NCBI GenBank assembly: GCA_947247005.1 | Contig: OX365953.1 | Coordinates: forward strand, 6,143,001 to 6,207,000 | Direction of reading: 5' to 3' | Length of the DNA: 64,000 nucleotides | Source: Spisula solida | Lineage: Eukaryota; Mollusca; Bivalvia; Venerida; Mactridae | In this document: positions 1-11,522 of the stretch, piece by piece | How the letters are laid out: each line of letters starts with the position of its first letter | Position numbering within the stretch: the first letter of the stretch is position 1 | Program-made: the position numbers and the translations under genes | The notes under the pieces: model-generated | Seen by the model: only the letters and a program-made list of their open reading frames with translations | Told to the model about the DNA's origin: nothing | The model's database searches: none

Positions 1-348
1 ATTTTAAATACATTAATGCATAAAGGTTAGGATCAGGTTTTCAAATATCTCACAGCATTTTCCAGGCCAGGGATTATGTTCAGTAGAAATAATAGAAGAA
101 TGTTAATGGACAGCTTCTCGATTTGTATTCAAGTAGGTTTAATGCCATGTAATTCGGCAAACACAAATAATTTGTCACAATATATCTCCCAGACATGTCA
201 ATCAAAAGGCCAATGTTTCACATAACATAATGTATATAAACAGCAAAAACTGTTAACACAATAAGAGGTAAGTTTACTATACATAAAAGACAACTCATAA
301 GAATTCTAGAGCTGTCATTGAATAGCAGAGGCATATTGATGATTCCAA

Positions 349-900
349 TATATAAAGACAAATATTGATGATCCCAATACATCAGAAGACAAATATCGAT
401 GATCCCAATATATTAGAAGACAAATATCGATGATCCCAATATATCAGTAGACAAAAATATTGATGATCCCAATATATAAGACAAATATCGATGATCCTAA
501 TATATTGGAAGACATATCGATGATCCCGATATAAGAAGACAAATATCAATGATCCCAATATATAAGAAGACAAATATCGATGATCCCAATATATAAGAAG
601 ACAAACATCGATGATCCCAATATATAAGAAGACAAATATCGATGATCCCAATATATTAGAAGACAAATATCAATGATCCAAATATATCAGACGACAAATA
701 TCCCAATATATAAGAAGACAAATTTCGATGATCCCAATGTATAAGAAGACAAATATCGATGATCCCAATACATCAGAAGACAAATATTGATGATCCCAAT
801 ATATTAGACGACAAATATCCCAATATATCAGAAGACAAATATCGATGATCCCAATATATCAGAAGACAAATATCGATGATCCTAATATATAAGAAGACAG
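349..900. repeat. 31-bp minisatellite
   Basis: About 17 units of roughly 31 bases are built on GACAAATATCGATGATCCCA plus ATATATNAGAA, with some truncated units. The 94-codon minus-strand open frame through it is a product of the repeat. Confidence 0.95.
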
Positions 901-1301
901 GTATCAAAGAATCAATTTGTACATAAAGATAACCAGTAACAAGACCCATCATCAGCTGTTCTAGACTGTATACATTGCCATTTAGGTAAAACTATATTTT
1001 AAATAGCTTTTTTTATTTTATTTATTTCTATTGATTCAGGTTTCGGTTGTAGTTAAAGATTAGACCCGTTTTGACAATTTGTAAACTTTCATTTAACCAA
1101 GAAGCGTTTTGTGCAGGAAAAATGAAGATTTTGGGTGGTTTCATTAATTTTCCCATGCATCGGTATTTCAAAATGTAATCATAACCACTTCCATCAATGA
1201 CAGCTCTTAAGAAATCTACATTAATAATTAACGTACTGAATGTAACACAAGGTATGCACCAAAGTTAAAATGATATGAGAAATGGTAAACAAGTAAATGG
1301 G

Positions 1302-1320
1302 TATATATATATATATATAT
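1302..1320. repeat. (TA)n microsatellite
   Basis: Uninterrupted TA dinucleotides, about nine to ten copies. Confidence 0.95.
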
Positions 1321-1494
1321 GGCAACAGAGCAATGTAAGAGTCACCAGGTGTTTCAGCTGTAGGGATAATATTTTAGTAACAGTTCAATTAATCAAAACT
1401 AAGTTTCATACCCCAAACTCATAACATACTGTTAAGTCATCAATATTCCTGGGAGAAAAACTAAATCCTCAATGAAGAATTCGCTTGCTAATAA

Positions 1495-1690
1495 CACTCA
1501 TGCATATTTGAAATCTGCATCTCATGGGCTACTTATTCATGAGCCTATTTTCATTAAAATCGGAACAGGTCATGTTGACCTAACTGAAGTTTGAAAAGCT
1601 TGTTTTTCCATAAGTAAAGTGTAGTTTTCAGAAAAAAAATCTTGTTTTCTCAAAATATTGATTTGTTTTTACGACCTTCTAATTCTTTTA
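1495..1690. repeat. Dispersed repeat shared with 57.3-57.5 kb
   Basis: It shares the words TTTTCATNAAAATCGGAACA, GGTCATGTTGACC, TTGTTTTTCCATAAGTAAAG and TACGACCTTCT with 57310-57530, in the same order and orientation. Family unknown. Confidence 0.7.
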
Positions 1691-2059
1691 TCTGTTATTA
1701 AGCATTACCAGATTCTACGATTCAACAAACGTGACAGAGTGTGTGACAAACCAACCCAGTTTCATGTATTCTGACTCGCAGACCGTCAGAAGGATTTCAA
1801 CCAAAATTTAAAATCACTGCTAAGGCAAATGATAGTGATAATGACAGGTGATAATATGAAACAATGTACAAGGCCAGATTAACATACACAGTTCTTTGGG
1901 ATGCGTTAAATTACAAAGCTAAATATTCATAAATATCTATTATAACTTATTATTATAGATATATTCGAAATGAGGTTTTTCATACAAAGCAACAAAATTC
2001 ATAACCTTTGACATTGGTAAACAGCAATTTACAATAGCAATATTGAGTAAATTCATAAT

Positions 2060-2626
2060 ACAACAAGAGATGATTGTAAAACATGTATGCCCCCATGGCA
2101 GCCCAATAGTCGGAAATGGTGAAGGTCGCAATGACCTTGACCTTTGACCTACTTACCTCAAAATCAATAGAGGTCATCTACTGTTGCTGACCAACCTCCA
2201 TATTAAGTTTGAAGATCCTAGGTCAAAGTGTTCTTGAGTTATTGAACAGAAACTATTTAAATAGTCAGAAATGGTAAAGTCAAAGTGACCATGATCTTTG
2301 ACCTACTGACCTCAAAATCAATAGGGGTCATCTAATGTTGCTGACCAACCTCCATATTACGTTTGAAGATCCTAGGTCAAAGTGTTCTCGAGTCATCGAA
2401 CAGAAACCATTTAAATAGTCAGAAATGGTAAAGGTCAAAGTGACCATGATCATTGACCTACTGACCTCATAATCAATAGGGGTCATCTAATGTTGCTGAC
2501 CAACCTCCATGTAAAGTTTGAAGATCCTAGGTCAAAGCGTTCTTGACTTATTGAACGGAAGCCATTTTATACGACCAACAGACATGTGCAATCAATAAAC
2601 CCCCTCATCAAAGATGGGGGTATAAT
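2060..2626. repeat. Interspersed tandem family A, about 155-bp units
   Basis: Three units (spacing 155 and 154 bases) are built on GTCAGAAATGGTAAAGGTCA, GACCTCAAAATCAATAGGGG and TTTGAAGATCCTAGG. It ends in CCTCATCAAAGATGGGGG. Further copies lie at 54480-54735 (inverted) and 59900-60575. Confidence 0.9.
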
Positions 2627-3191
2627 TAGACTTCACCAGTATACACAAACACGACACTAGGCGGATCTTGGGGACAAGTACCCATTGTTTCATTTTCATA
2701 GACCCCGAGTTTTATGCCAATTAATCAAACACAGCAAACCACAGACCTTACCATAGTTCATGGTACTAATGATCGATTACCACAATGCTTTCAATAAATA
2801 CTGGACAATAATTTCAATTAAATTATTGTTCGCGACAAGCATAGACATATAACTGGAAATTGGGGTTTCATACTGGGCATAGAGCTTTTTTGCAGCCCCC
2901 AAAATAGCTGAACAAGGGCCAGGTATGAACAATGACCTAATACCACAACATGCAAGATTGAATCTCGGTGACCAACAGCGATAGATATACTAGTACAAGT
3001 AGCAGTCAAAATCGATGCAGCACCTAATGGGCTTTAATACTTTTATCAAACGATGGGCTCACAACCTTGACGGAAATACTTTCGTGTATGTCCCAAAATT
3101 GAACTGGCCAAATGCATCTATTTATAATTTCATCCCGTTGGAAATAAATCACATTAAGACAATATTGGAAATTTGTCAACTATGAACGATT

Positions 3192-3457
3192 TCATTGTTT
3201 TTCCTTCCCTTTGTCATCATCTGTCTGATTTGTCGAGTCTGTTTCTTTGTTTTTATTGTCTTCACTATTTGGTTCTTTAACAGTTAAATTTTCTAACTTA
3301 TCGGCCACTGATTCAGCCTCTTTGTTACTAGACACGGTACTTTCAGATTTAACATCGTCGCTGTTAGATATATCACTGTTATCACCGTCTCCACCTTCCT
3401 TCTTTTCTGTGTCTTCTTTCTTCTTCGTTTCTTCTTTTTTCTCCGACTTCCCTCCAC
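3192..3457 (-). CDS. RANBP1: RANBP1 terminal coding exon (charged tail, export signal, stop)
   Basis: The acceptor is CAG at 3460-3458. The exon reads a Lys/Glu-rich stretch, an Asp/Ser/Asn-rich stretch, then [13 protein letters not shown] and a second charged stretch, ending at TGA (3194-3192). [12 protein letters not shown] aligns with the vertebrate VAEKLEALSVKEE export signal, which identifies this exon even though the tail is otherwise diverged and longer. A weak ATTAAA (3038-3033) is the only nearby polyadenylation-like signal I see. Confidence 0.93.
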
Positions 3458-6400
3458 CTGGACAAAAAAAGAAGAATTTTTTTACTATGATGTCTTATAC
3501 CAAACTAGAACAATTTTAAAACAAAAATTGCATACATTGAGTTTACCAAGGACGTCAAATAAAAATGATTTTTTAAATCATTAGTGGCTGACCAATTTTG
3601 CCAAACAAAAGGTCTTCAATAACAGTGTTTTCAAAATAAACTCAGTCTGTATTAAAGAAAATCCTTCAGAGCATATTAAATTTACCATAACTTTGCCATT
3701 TCTTGAGATATTTTCATCAAATAACTTTTATTTTGGTCAGAAGCCATTTTTCTATCAGGAATGATAAATCAGGAATTACGGATAAATCAGGAAAATTTAC
3801 ACCCCTGATATACTGAAGACAAAAAGTTTTCACTTATTTGTAAATTTTGAATCTTTAATGATTAATTGGACAAACTAGACAAACAACACTATTATAAATG
3901 CAGTAACATCTTATAAGCAGATCACACAAATACTTCAACATTTTTGAAAACATCGTTTTGAATCCCACTGATCAACAGTATTTCAGTCTTATGGAAACTA
4001 TCCAATCACAATATCTTGACACTGGAGTTGTGTGCCTCTGTAGCTCAATGGTTAGCACGCATGGCGATCTGGGTTCAGATACGGGTGGAGGCACTCATAT
4101 GCCTGCCATATTTCAGCAGAAAGCTGACTGGCAAATAAAGGCAATGCTCGGCATTTAAAAAATATTTAAGTAATATTTTATCAAAGCACTAACCAAAACC
4201 TTAAGTTACATTCAGATTTAAATTCTTTGACAACAAACAAAAAAATTGTGGTAAAGGGATCTGCAATATTAACAATGACTTGGTAACAAACCCTATTTGC
4301 CCCCAATTTGTAGTAGCAAAAGCATAATTAGATATTTAAATTTTAGTGTAAGTTTAAGATTTCCTCAAGTGCTTTGATAAAACTGTACCCTGGGGAACAA
4401 GCCGAATTTACTCTGCCGAGTGTCAAGAAAATGGCTGTGAAAGTAGAATTTTCATACAATTCAAACTTGCAGCATCGACGATACAAAACACATTTGAAGT
4501 AAAATTCTAAAACTCAAGACAGCTTACTTGTTTCTAGTGTGGCGTTATGTTTTGGTATAGCTTCCTTCATGATCTGCTGAGCTTCAACAAATTTAGCTTT
4601 AAATTTCTGAGCATCTGAAATAGAAATAAGACGCAAGTTGCTACAAATTGTCAATAGTGATATGGACGGGCAGACACAACAAGAGGGCCCAAAGGGGCAT
4701 AGGTCGCTCACCTGTCCTAGTAGTTCATGCACCCCTAATGGTAGCCTCTATTGCATGTACAAGGTTTTTATATTGTCTTATGCTTTATATTTTACATCAC
4801 ATTTAGACCCAATGACATATTGAAGTGGTTTGACCTTGTGACCTAGTTTTTGACCCCGGATGACCCAATATTAAACTTGACCTAGATTTATTTTAGATGA
4901 TCATTGTGACCAAGTTTCATAAAGATTAGACCAAATTTGTCACCTCTAGTGACTACACAAGGATTTTCTATGATTTGACCTTGTGACCTAGTTTTTTACT
5001 CCGTATGACCCAATATCGACCTTGACCTAGATTTTGTTGAGATGATCATTGTGAACAAGTTTCATAAATATTAGACCATAATTGTGAACTCTAGTGACAA
5101 CACAAGGTTTTTCTATTTTACCTTGTGACCTAGTTTTTGACCCCGGATGACCAAATATCGAACTTGATCTAGATTTTGTTGAGATAATCATTGTGACCAA
5201 GTTTCATAAAGATTAGGCCAAAATTGTGACCTCTACTGACTACACAAGGTTTTTCTATGATTTGACCTTGTGATCTAGTTTTTGACCCCGGATGACCCGA
5301 TATCGAAGTTGACCTAAATTTTGTTAATATGATCATTTTGACCAAGTTTCATAAAGATTAAGTTAAAATTGTGACCTCTAGTGACTTCACAAGGTTTTTC
5401 TATGATTTGACCTTGTGACCTAGTTTTTGACCCCGGATGACCCAATATCGAAGTTGACCTAGATTTTGTTGAGATGATCATTGTGACCAAGTTTCATAAA
5501 GATTAGGCCAAAATTGTGACCTCTACTGACTACACAAGGTTTTTCTATGATTTGACCTTGTGACCTAGTTTTTGACCCCGGATGACCCAATATCGAACTT
5601 GACCTAGATTTTGTTGAGATGATCATTGTGACCAAGTTTCATAAAGATTATGCCAAAATTGTGACCTCTACTGACTACACATAGTTTTTCTATAATTTGA
5701 CCTTGTGACCTAGTTTTTGACCCCGGATGACCCGATATCAAATTTGACCTAGATTTTGTTGAGATGATCATTATGACCAAGTTTCATAAAGATTAGGCCA
5801 AAATTGTGACCTCTACAGACTACACAAGTTTTTCTATGATTTGACCTTGTGACCTAGATTTTGACCCCGGATGACCCGATATCGAACTTGACCTAGATTT
5901 TGTTCATATGATCATTGTGACCAAGTTTCATAAAGATTAAGTTAAAACTGTGACCTCTAGTGACTACACAAGGTTTTTCAATGATTTGACCTTGTGACCT
6001 AGTTTTTGACCCTGGATGACCCAATATCGAACTTGACCTAGATTTTGTTGAGATGATCATTGTGACCATGTTTCATAATGATTAAGCTAAAACTGTGACC
6101 TCTAGTGTCTACACAAGTAATTGTGGACGGACGACGGACGGACAGACAGACGACGGACGAAGAGTGATCACAAAAGCTCACTCTGTCACTTTGTGACAGG
6201 TGAGCTAAAAACAGAAGGAGACCATTCCTATAATAGTAGAACGAGGGCCCTGTAGCTAGTCTTCATTCACTTGGTTTAAACAGGGTTTCTACTGAGGCTT
6301 AATGCCCAATCCTGAAAACGAATCTCAGTTCGCACTTTGTTCTTCTGCTAAAATTCTGCTTATGAAAATTCAACTTTGTCAAAACTTTGATTTTTTTCAA

Positions 6401-9400
6401 CAATAAACTATCATTTTTCATCAGAAAAATGTGATTTCCGTATTATTCCAGAACTGTAGGACCCCTGTGTAACATGCCACCACATTTGTTTTGATTTCTT
6501 TATCTGATGACTTGAGCAAAATATACTTACTCTCTGCATTTGCAAATCTAATGGCTAAAAGTTCTGCTTTGGCTTCATCGTCTGAAAAATCAGCCGGTGT
6601 CGTCCATACCCAGGCCTTATCACTGCCACAATTAGGAGTTAACTCCATCTCGGGTTGTACTGGAAACATAAGAATATGACAATGTATGCACAAATTACAC
6701 GAGGTCGAATATCAAGGAAACAATGAATTACAATGACAAGTACTGTCAAATGTTTGCAAAGCCCTTTTTAATGTCCAGAGTACTACCAACTAGTCAGGGG
6801 TTCTACTGCGGCATAATGCCCAATCCTGAATACAAATGTATAAGACACAAGTCTGTTTCGAATGCCATTAGCACATATATCTACACCAAAACTCAGTTTC
6901 AAACACAGTTCTATTGTCAAAATTTAGCATATAAAATTTCAAATGATCATAAGTCAGTCAATACTGGCTATTTTTTTATCAGATAACTTATTTTCTGCAG
7001 AAAAGTTCATTCTTACTACTGCAGCAAATCCGAAATTCCGGATTAATCCGGAATAATAGGACCCCTGACTAGTTCTGGCATCTAGGGACACAGGGGTTCC
7101 ATTTGACTTGGCAGTAGTGTTTTGACCCTTGAAATTTCCAAAAAGCCACATTTTGAATTGTCTGTAAAGATTTTGGTTTGAAGGGTCATTTATACAACTA
7201 AACTTACATCAAGATTTATCTATTTGGGGGGGGGGGGATATAAATTCTGCAGTAGTTATGCTTAAGAGTATATAGCAAAACTATCTAGTTTTGCCAATTC
7301 AGGAAAGTAGTTTAAAATCCTAAATTCACAGACGGTAGAGGAGGTTAAGAACCTGTAAAACCACCAGAGTTACATCTAAAATCGAAATCAAAGACAAGAT
7401 AATATTAATCTTTATCCATGTTCAGAATTAAGCCATCAAAATATATTTAAGCAGTGATAATATGTCAACATACCGTAATGATTTGCACATAATTTGAGTG
7501 TTTTATCTCTCCTCATTAAAACACGTACTAGACTTGATTTTTTATGTTTGAGTAATTTCACGGTTCCTGTACCACGTTCTTTCCATTCTGGTGGTGTGAG
7601 GCTGTTATCAAATCTGTACAGCTTTGCTCGCCTAAATAATGTACAAAACAACATTTAAAACACAAGTGCTTGGTCAAGTTTATAATAAATCATATCATAT
7701 CACATCAGCCTTGCGAGATCCAATGTATACACTTGTCTACGATCACTTTTTGGGGTACCTTTAAGGGAATTGCATGTGTATTGTGTGACTGTCGTCTGTC
7801 AAGCGACTCGCCTACGAAATAAGAACGCCATACTATCAATCCAACGTTGCAAATCCATTTCTTGGCATGTCAAATATTTCTGTTTAGCTTGCAATTGCCC
7901 CAGTAAACATTATTGATTTAATTTTTCTACAGTCATAATGTTAGCACTTGTCTGGACAAGGCCCCACAACCCACGAGTAATTAAGAATTGCAAGCAATAC
8001 AGAAGTCCCCTACCGGTTTTAAGCCATTTTCAATGTTTCTGTTACCATAGCAACCACAATTTTTATCAGAATCAAAATATTTTTAGACGTGCATAATCCC
8101 CTTATTGCCCCCTATCCACATACCAAGTTTCATAAACCTAGCTTGGAAACTGTTAGAGTTATGTCAAGATCCAGATTTTTTGACGGACGGACGGCAAACC
8201 TATAGTCCCCTCCGGTCAAAAACCGGTAGGGGACTAATTATTGATTCGGGCAATTAACTTCTGCAGTAACTAAATATAGAGTATAAAGAAAATCTTTTCA
8301 CTTTCGCTGATTCTGGCACATAGTTTGAAATCCTAAATTACCAGACTATGATAAATTATTAATGCTATATTCACGCGACAAAAGTCAGCGATCTGAAAAT
8401 TAAATTCTCAAGATTCTTAAGCCTCAAGTCTTCGGCAGAGCTCTCTCCATATTCTAAATTGACTAATTAATTACTCATATTGAGTCATAAGTTTGTAAGT
8501 TTCTAAATAGATTAGGATGACCTGGAGGGAAGCCAAGCAGGTAACTTTAGACTGAGTCCGCTGGTGAGCTGTGATAGAGGCCCTATGTTCCAGAAGGGAT
8601 GAAAAGGAATAAGTAAGTTCTAACATTTGATAACAAATAGAAAGCTTACATCTGAAATAACTCCTCTTCTTCTTCTTCAAGTGTGACAATTTCTACAGCA
8701 GGTAACTGTATAATAGGTTCAAAGTGAATTTCTGGAGAATCAACATCTTCCTGTAACAAATTTAAATGATGATCATATTTCAGGGTCCTTTCAGCGTCTT
8801 TTGAAAATAACCCAGGTCCGGTAGGGCTGCGTATCAGTTAGAATGATCGATACGATATTTGTATCGATACAAAATGTCAGATCGATATATCACATGATAT
8901 ATTATTTTGGCAATAAAACATCTAAATACTGTAAATATGCACGTGCATACTTACAAGATGTAGGGGTTTAACACAATTAAGCAGGCCTAAGATGTGATAA
9001 ACAACCTATTTGTATATTTTTTAAATTGCGCAAGTGGTTTACATAGCAGATTCTTGTTTGAAAATTAGATTCACTCGGACATAAACTACTTCGACGACCT
9101 GACCATTTGAGACGAAACAAATTTTATAGACGACGGAAAACTTGATCGAAAATGGGTATTTTATTGATTTACATGTATATTTTTGTTGATTGATTTTTTG
9201 ACCGCTACGATGTATCGATCGAACACAAAATACCGGTATTCGATTTATAATTATATCGTAAACCGGTACGCAGCACTAAGGTCGGGATCCGCAGTCCCGA
9301 GTTAATCTACCCTGTAAGTACATTGAATACTGGCGAGCACTGGCGGATAACCCACTGTTGCACAACACATACCAAAGCGACCTGTTGTACAACAAAGTGC

Positions 9401-10130
9401 TTGATTGGCCTCACCTAGCAAAGTGCTGAGAAGCAATCTGTCGGCGAGCACAGCTCATGTATCGTTGAATAGTTGTAGGAAAGTGCTGGATGGGCACTAT
9501 TTGATAGGGGATTGATTAGGCAATGGGCTCAAGGTAATTATTTACCTTTGTAGACTAGTCATGAATAAGCTGGTAGCTTCATAGAGGGGCCAGGATAGCG
9601 TAATGCTAATGTGATGGCCCTACATCCAGGTATCTTGTGTTAGTCACATTATGAATTTATCAAGTAACAAGTCAAATATAGCGCGTTTTCATAAATATTA
9701 GCAATATTCTTTACAAAAAAAATCACAGTAACTGGACGGAAAAGTGTTACAATAAATGCCAGAGCATTAACATTGATATTCGTGACTTTACATTTAGCTA
9801 TGACTAATTTCATTGATTCAATTGTCTCACAATAAATGTCAATATGAATTTCAATTTATGTTGGAACTTGGACCAGGTTAATATGTTCATTTAAACGACA
9901 CCTTTCTAAAATATAGATGTGTTTCACAGTCTCCCTTAAGAGAACCGCAAAAGGAGAAAATATCGTTTTCAAAACAATCGTTTTTTATATTCATAAAAAT
10001 TATTCTCAGACAGGCATGAAAACCCCCATCCTTCACAATCTTAACGGAATGAAAACGTAAAAATGGGACCGTTCATCACTAGCAGTTGAATTATTATAGC
10101 CATTACCGTATGACTTGTGTCTGTAGCCAT
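3192..10130 (-). CDS. RANBP1: Ran-binding protein 1 (RanBP1), six coding exons
   Basis: Cytosolic cofactor of the Ran GTPase cycle. In the family, RanBP1 binds Ran-GTP, stimulates RanGAP and helps dismantle export complexes. Coding exons on the minus strand are 10130-10107, 8750-8650, 7631-7474, 6659-6531, 4614-4528 and 3457-3192. All introns are GT..AG, and the phases join without a break to give 765 bases (254 residues plus TGA). Residues 1-35 are acidic and end in a run of Glu. The Ran-binding domain covers about 36-165, with the family hallmarks [41 protein letters not shown] and AQKFKAKF. Residues 168-254 are a Lys/Glu/Asp/Ser-rich tail holding a [10 protein letters not shown] export-signal match near 217-226. 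Human RANBP1 is about 201 residues, so the extra length is in this tail. The start gives MATDTSHT followed by [12 protein letters not shown], which parallels vertebrate RanBP1. Identification is from family knowledge and splicing is inferred from sequence. Confidence 0.96.
3555..3815 (-). mobile_element. Diverged copy of the CAGGGTTGTCAA element
   Basis: Read on the minus strand it matches 11523-11797 over ACTTTGCCATTTCTTGAGAT, GAAAATCCTTCAGAGCA and the TCAGGAATTACGG-type end. Its ends are degraded. It lies just upstream of the last RANBP1 exon. Confidence 0.65.
4031..4157 (+). mobile_element. tRNA-headed SINE, family 1
   Basis: The tRNA-like head has box A (TGTAGCTCAATGG) and a box B-like GGGTTCAGATACG. 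It is followed by the tail TGCCTGCCATATTTCAGCAG plus AAAGCTGACTGGCA, which is identical in the copies at 25883-26020 and 38526-38663. It sits in the last RANBP1 intron. Confidence 0.85.
4176..4382. mobile_element. MITE with TTTTATCAAAGCACT ends
   Basis: The terminal inverted repeat is TTTTATCAAAGCACT on the left and AGTGCTTTGATAAAA on the right, over 207 bases. A second copy is at 17910-18129, sharing the internal words GTGGTAAAGGG and CCCCAATTTGTAG. No transposase is present. Confidence 0.85.
4528..4614 (-). CDS. RANBP1: RANBP1 coding exon 5 (end of Ran-binding domain)
   Basis: The acceptor is TTTCAG at 4615 and the donor is GTAAGC at 4527. It encodes [18 protein letters not shown], the C-terminal helix of the domain. 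The split codon from exon 4 makes Asn, giving AENAQKF as in vertebrates. Confidence 0.95.
4683..6207. repeat. Interspersed tandem family B, about 145-bp units
   Basis: Roughly nine units carry GACCTTGTGACCTAGTTTTT, GACCCCGGATGACCC, TGACCAAGTTTCATAAAGAT and GTGACCTCTAGTGACTACAC. The block is bracketed by CTCACCTGTC on the left and GACAGGTGAGC on the right, with a (GACG)n-like run at 6124-6165. A fragment recurs at 63080-63345. Confidence 0.93.
6281..6467. mobile_element. CAGGG-ended MITE, family H, copy 1
   Basis: The ends are CAGGGTTTCTA and TAGGACCCCTG. The internal TAATGCCCAATCCTGAAAAC is shared with 6795-7067 and 26790-27057. No clear target duplication is visible. Confidence 0.7.
6531..6659 (-). 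CDS. RANBP1: RANBP1 coding exon 4 (Ran-binding domain, second part)
   Basis: The acceptor is TTTCCAG at 6660 and the donor is GTAAGT at 6530. It encodes [25 protein letters not shown] and [11 protein letters not shown], collinear with vertebrate RanBP1 (MELKPNAGSDRAWVW). Entry and exit phases match exons 3 and 5. Confidence 0.97.
6795..7067. mobile_element. CAGGG-ended MITE, family H, copy 2, with 6-bp target duplication
   Basis: The ends are CAGGGGTTCTA and TAGGACCCCTG. ACTAGT occurs directly on both sides (6789-6794 and 7068-7073). The 273-base element has no coding capacity and is inserted in a RANBP1 intron. Confidence 0.85.
7474..7631 (-). CDS. RANBP1: RANBP1 coding exon 3 (Ran-binding domain, first part)
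   Basis: The acceptor is TTTAG at 7632 and the donor is GTATG at 7473. It encodes RAKLYRFDN, then [30 protein letters not shown], the most diagnostic part of the domain. It ends in phase 1. Confidence 0.97.
7978..8240. repeat. Dispersed repeat C with inverted AGTCCCCTACCGG words
   Basis: AGTCCCCTACCGGTTTT at 8004-8020 is matched inverted at 8219-8235. An inverted second copy at 34150-34407 shares the internal ACCAAGTTTCATAAACCTAG word class. Homology between the copies extends beyond the inverted words (TTAAGAATTGCAAGCAATAC), so these are not the true element ends. Confidence 0.8.
8650..8750 (-). CDS. RANBP1: RANBP1 coding exon 2
   Basis: The acceptor is AG at 8752-8751 behind a short T-rich tract, and the donor GTAAGC starts at 8649. 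The exon encodes an acidic stretch with HFEPIIQLP, then [12 protein letters not shown], the conserved lead-in to the Ran-binding domain. It ends two bases into the Met codon that precedes RAKLYRF. Confidence 0.93.
8822..9278. mobile_element. hAT-type MITE with near-perfect 8-bp target duplication
   Basis: The ends are TAGGGCTGCGTATC and GGTACGCAGCACTA. The flanks AGGTCCGG (8814-8821) and AGGTCGGG (9279-9286) differ at one base, the 8-bp duplication expected of hAT elements. It has many ATCGATA-type words near both ends, no transposase, and lies in RANBP1 intron 1. Confidence 0.85.
9287..10100. other. Remainder of RANBP1 intron 1, no recognised feature
   Basis: AT-rich intronic DNA. I see no exon, tandem repeat or terminal inverted repeat here. 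Confidence 0.5.
10107..10130 (-). CDS. RANBP1: RANBP1 coding exon 1 (start codon)
   Basis: Eight codons, MATDTSHT, ending at a GT donor (10106-10105) in phase 0, which matches the phase-0 start of exon 2. It is too short to be found by ORF length. I chose it because it is the only in-phase ATG-to-donor piece I found upstream, and because its product resembles the vertebrate N-terminus. A 60-codon open frame on the same strand (10215-10033) overlaps it in another frame and is not used. Confidence 0.8.
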
Positions 10131-10214
10131 TATTGATGCTAAGATATTTGACAGATTGATGTGAAAAATTTAGATAATTCGTCGTCCCATCAAATATCCC
10201 TCCTTTCGTAAACA

Positions 10215-10240
10215 ATTCCGCTTCCGGTGACGTAAGAGTT
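10215..10240 (-). promoter_or_regulatory. Probable RANBP1 core promoter (ETS and CRE/ATF-like sites)
   Basis: On the minus strand the sequence reads TTACGTCACCGGAAGCGG, a CRE/ATF-like TTACGTCA directly followed by an ETS-type CCGGAAGCG. It lies about 90-105 bases upstream of the RANBP1 ATG. Such paired sites are typical of housekeeping promoters. This is a motif match and no transcription start was measured. Confidence 0.5.
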
Positions 10241-10859
10241 TAAAACCCAAACAAAGCCCGTTCTGTTTTATCAATGTTTGTCTCCCCTTGTTATTGACAT
10301 GAAATGGTCCAATTAAAGATTAAATCAATCATTTCAATGCAGCATTATCGTGAATATTGAGAAGTTATACCAACTTACATTACAAAAAGTTCTTTCACGA
10401 TACTCAATAAATTGTATGCACACTAATTTTCTTCCTAGAATTCTGTCATTAGGCCTACCAGGGATATCATTATACAAATTTACAGAACAGCTCCTGGGCC
10501 TACATACAGGTTTAAGATTTATTTTTAATATTGCTATTTAAGATCATTTGCACATCATCAGCACATTAACTATCTTTATAAAACAACTGCATTTTTCTAC
10601 AATGTCATAATAATCGTAATGTAAAGTGGTAATATATATCAGAGACTATAGAAAATATCTATATTCTCTGTATATATTAAGGCACTGCGTGCATATATAC
10701 ATTTACAAATGACGTCATTTGACGTACTTAGTTTATATGACGCAACAACAACTATTATTCTTTGATGATTAGTGCCATGGCAAAGATAGAACATCCTTAA
10801 ATTTATTGAATTAATTTTGCCCACTAACCAATCTACACTACAGTAAAAAGATTATATTA

Positions 10860-11120
10860 AGTCAGACAGGGAAGGCAGCACCCAACTTAACCAGCCGAGC
10901 ACAGAAAACATTAAAAACACACAAATCACTGAAAACACGGCATCCAGTCCTGAAAATCTGCAGCCTCAGTCAGTCAAACTAAAACGGAACAAGAGCCATG
11001 TGACGAGAAAACAACAACCGGACACCACACATCACAAGGACAATCTACAACATATATATAGTGTACATGCAATTTTGAAAGATACGAAGCAGCCTTATGC
11101 TGGACAACGAAATTGCAGAA
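10860..11120. repeat. Dispersed repeat shared with 43263-43330 and 46943-47010
   Basis: GGCAGCACYCAACTTAACCA followed by GCCGARCACAGAAAAC occurs here and in both copies of the 3,680-bp duplication. A more distant match, GCAGCACGTAACTGAATTAG, lies at 11967. Family unknown. Confidence 0.65.
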
Positions 11121-11522
11121 TGGCACATACAAAATGAACAAAGTTCAACAAAAAGGCACAATGGCGAAATATTTTTGTATTTTTACTATAAAGTGGACAA
11201 TACATACATAGAGGAAGGTTGACCAAAGGGCTTCCGCCTCGGTACGGACTGCGACAAATGTCACTGGGGGCTTAAACGTTTTACAGTGCACCAAACCTCA
11301 CCATTACCCAATAGACAACCTTATAGCACATTACAGTGTAAATAAAAGTTTCCCGTCATGTAAAACACTTATCAATGTTATACATGCATGTCCCATTGTG
11401 TTCTGAATATACATAGCCAATCAATGTTATACATGCATGTCCCATTGTGTTCTGAATAAACATAGCCATGTTCAAAACCAGGCTCTACATCTGGACATCC
11501 TTTTTTCCCTTTCGACGTAGAC

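Noticed and set aside
382..666. 94-codon minus-strand open frame with Tyr/Ile/Leu repeats
   Set aside because: It is a translation of the 31-bp minisatellite.
349..900. CRISPR-like array
   Set aside because: Units of about 31 bp are contiguous with no unique spacers; it is a eukaryotic minisatellite.
4031..4105. Possible functional tRNA genes at this and other box A/box B-bearing sites
   Set aside because: Each is followed by a shared SINE tail and lacks a good acceptor stem, so these are SINE heads.
10033..10215. 60-codon open frame over the RANBP1 first exon
   Set aside because: It is in a different frame from MATDTSHT, resembles no protein, and would not join exon 2 in phase.
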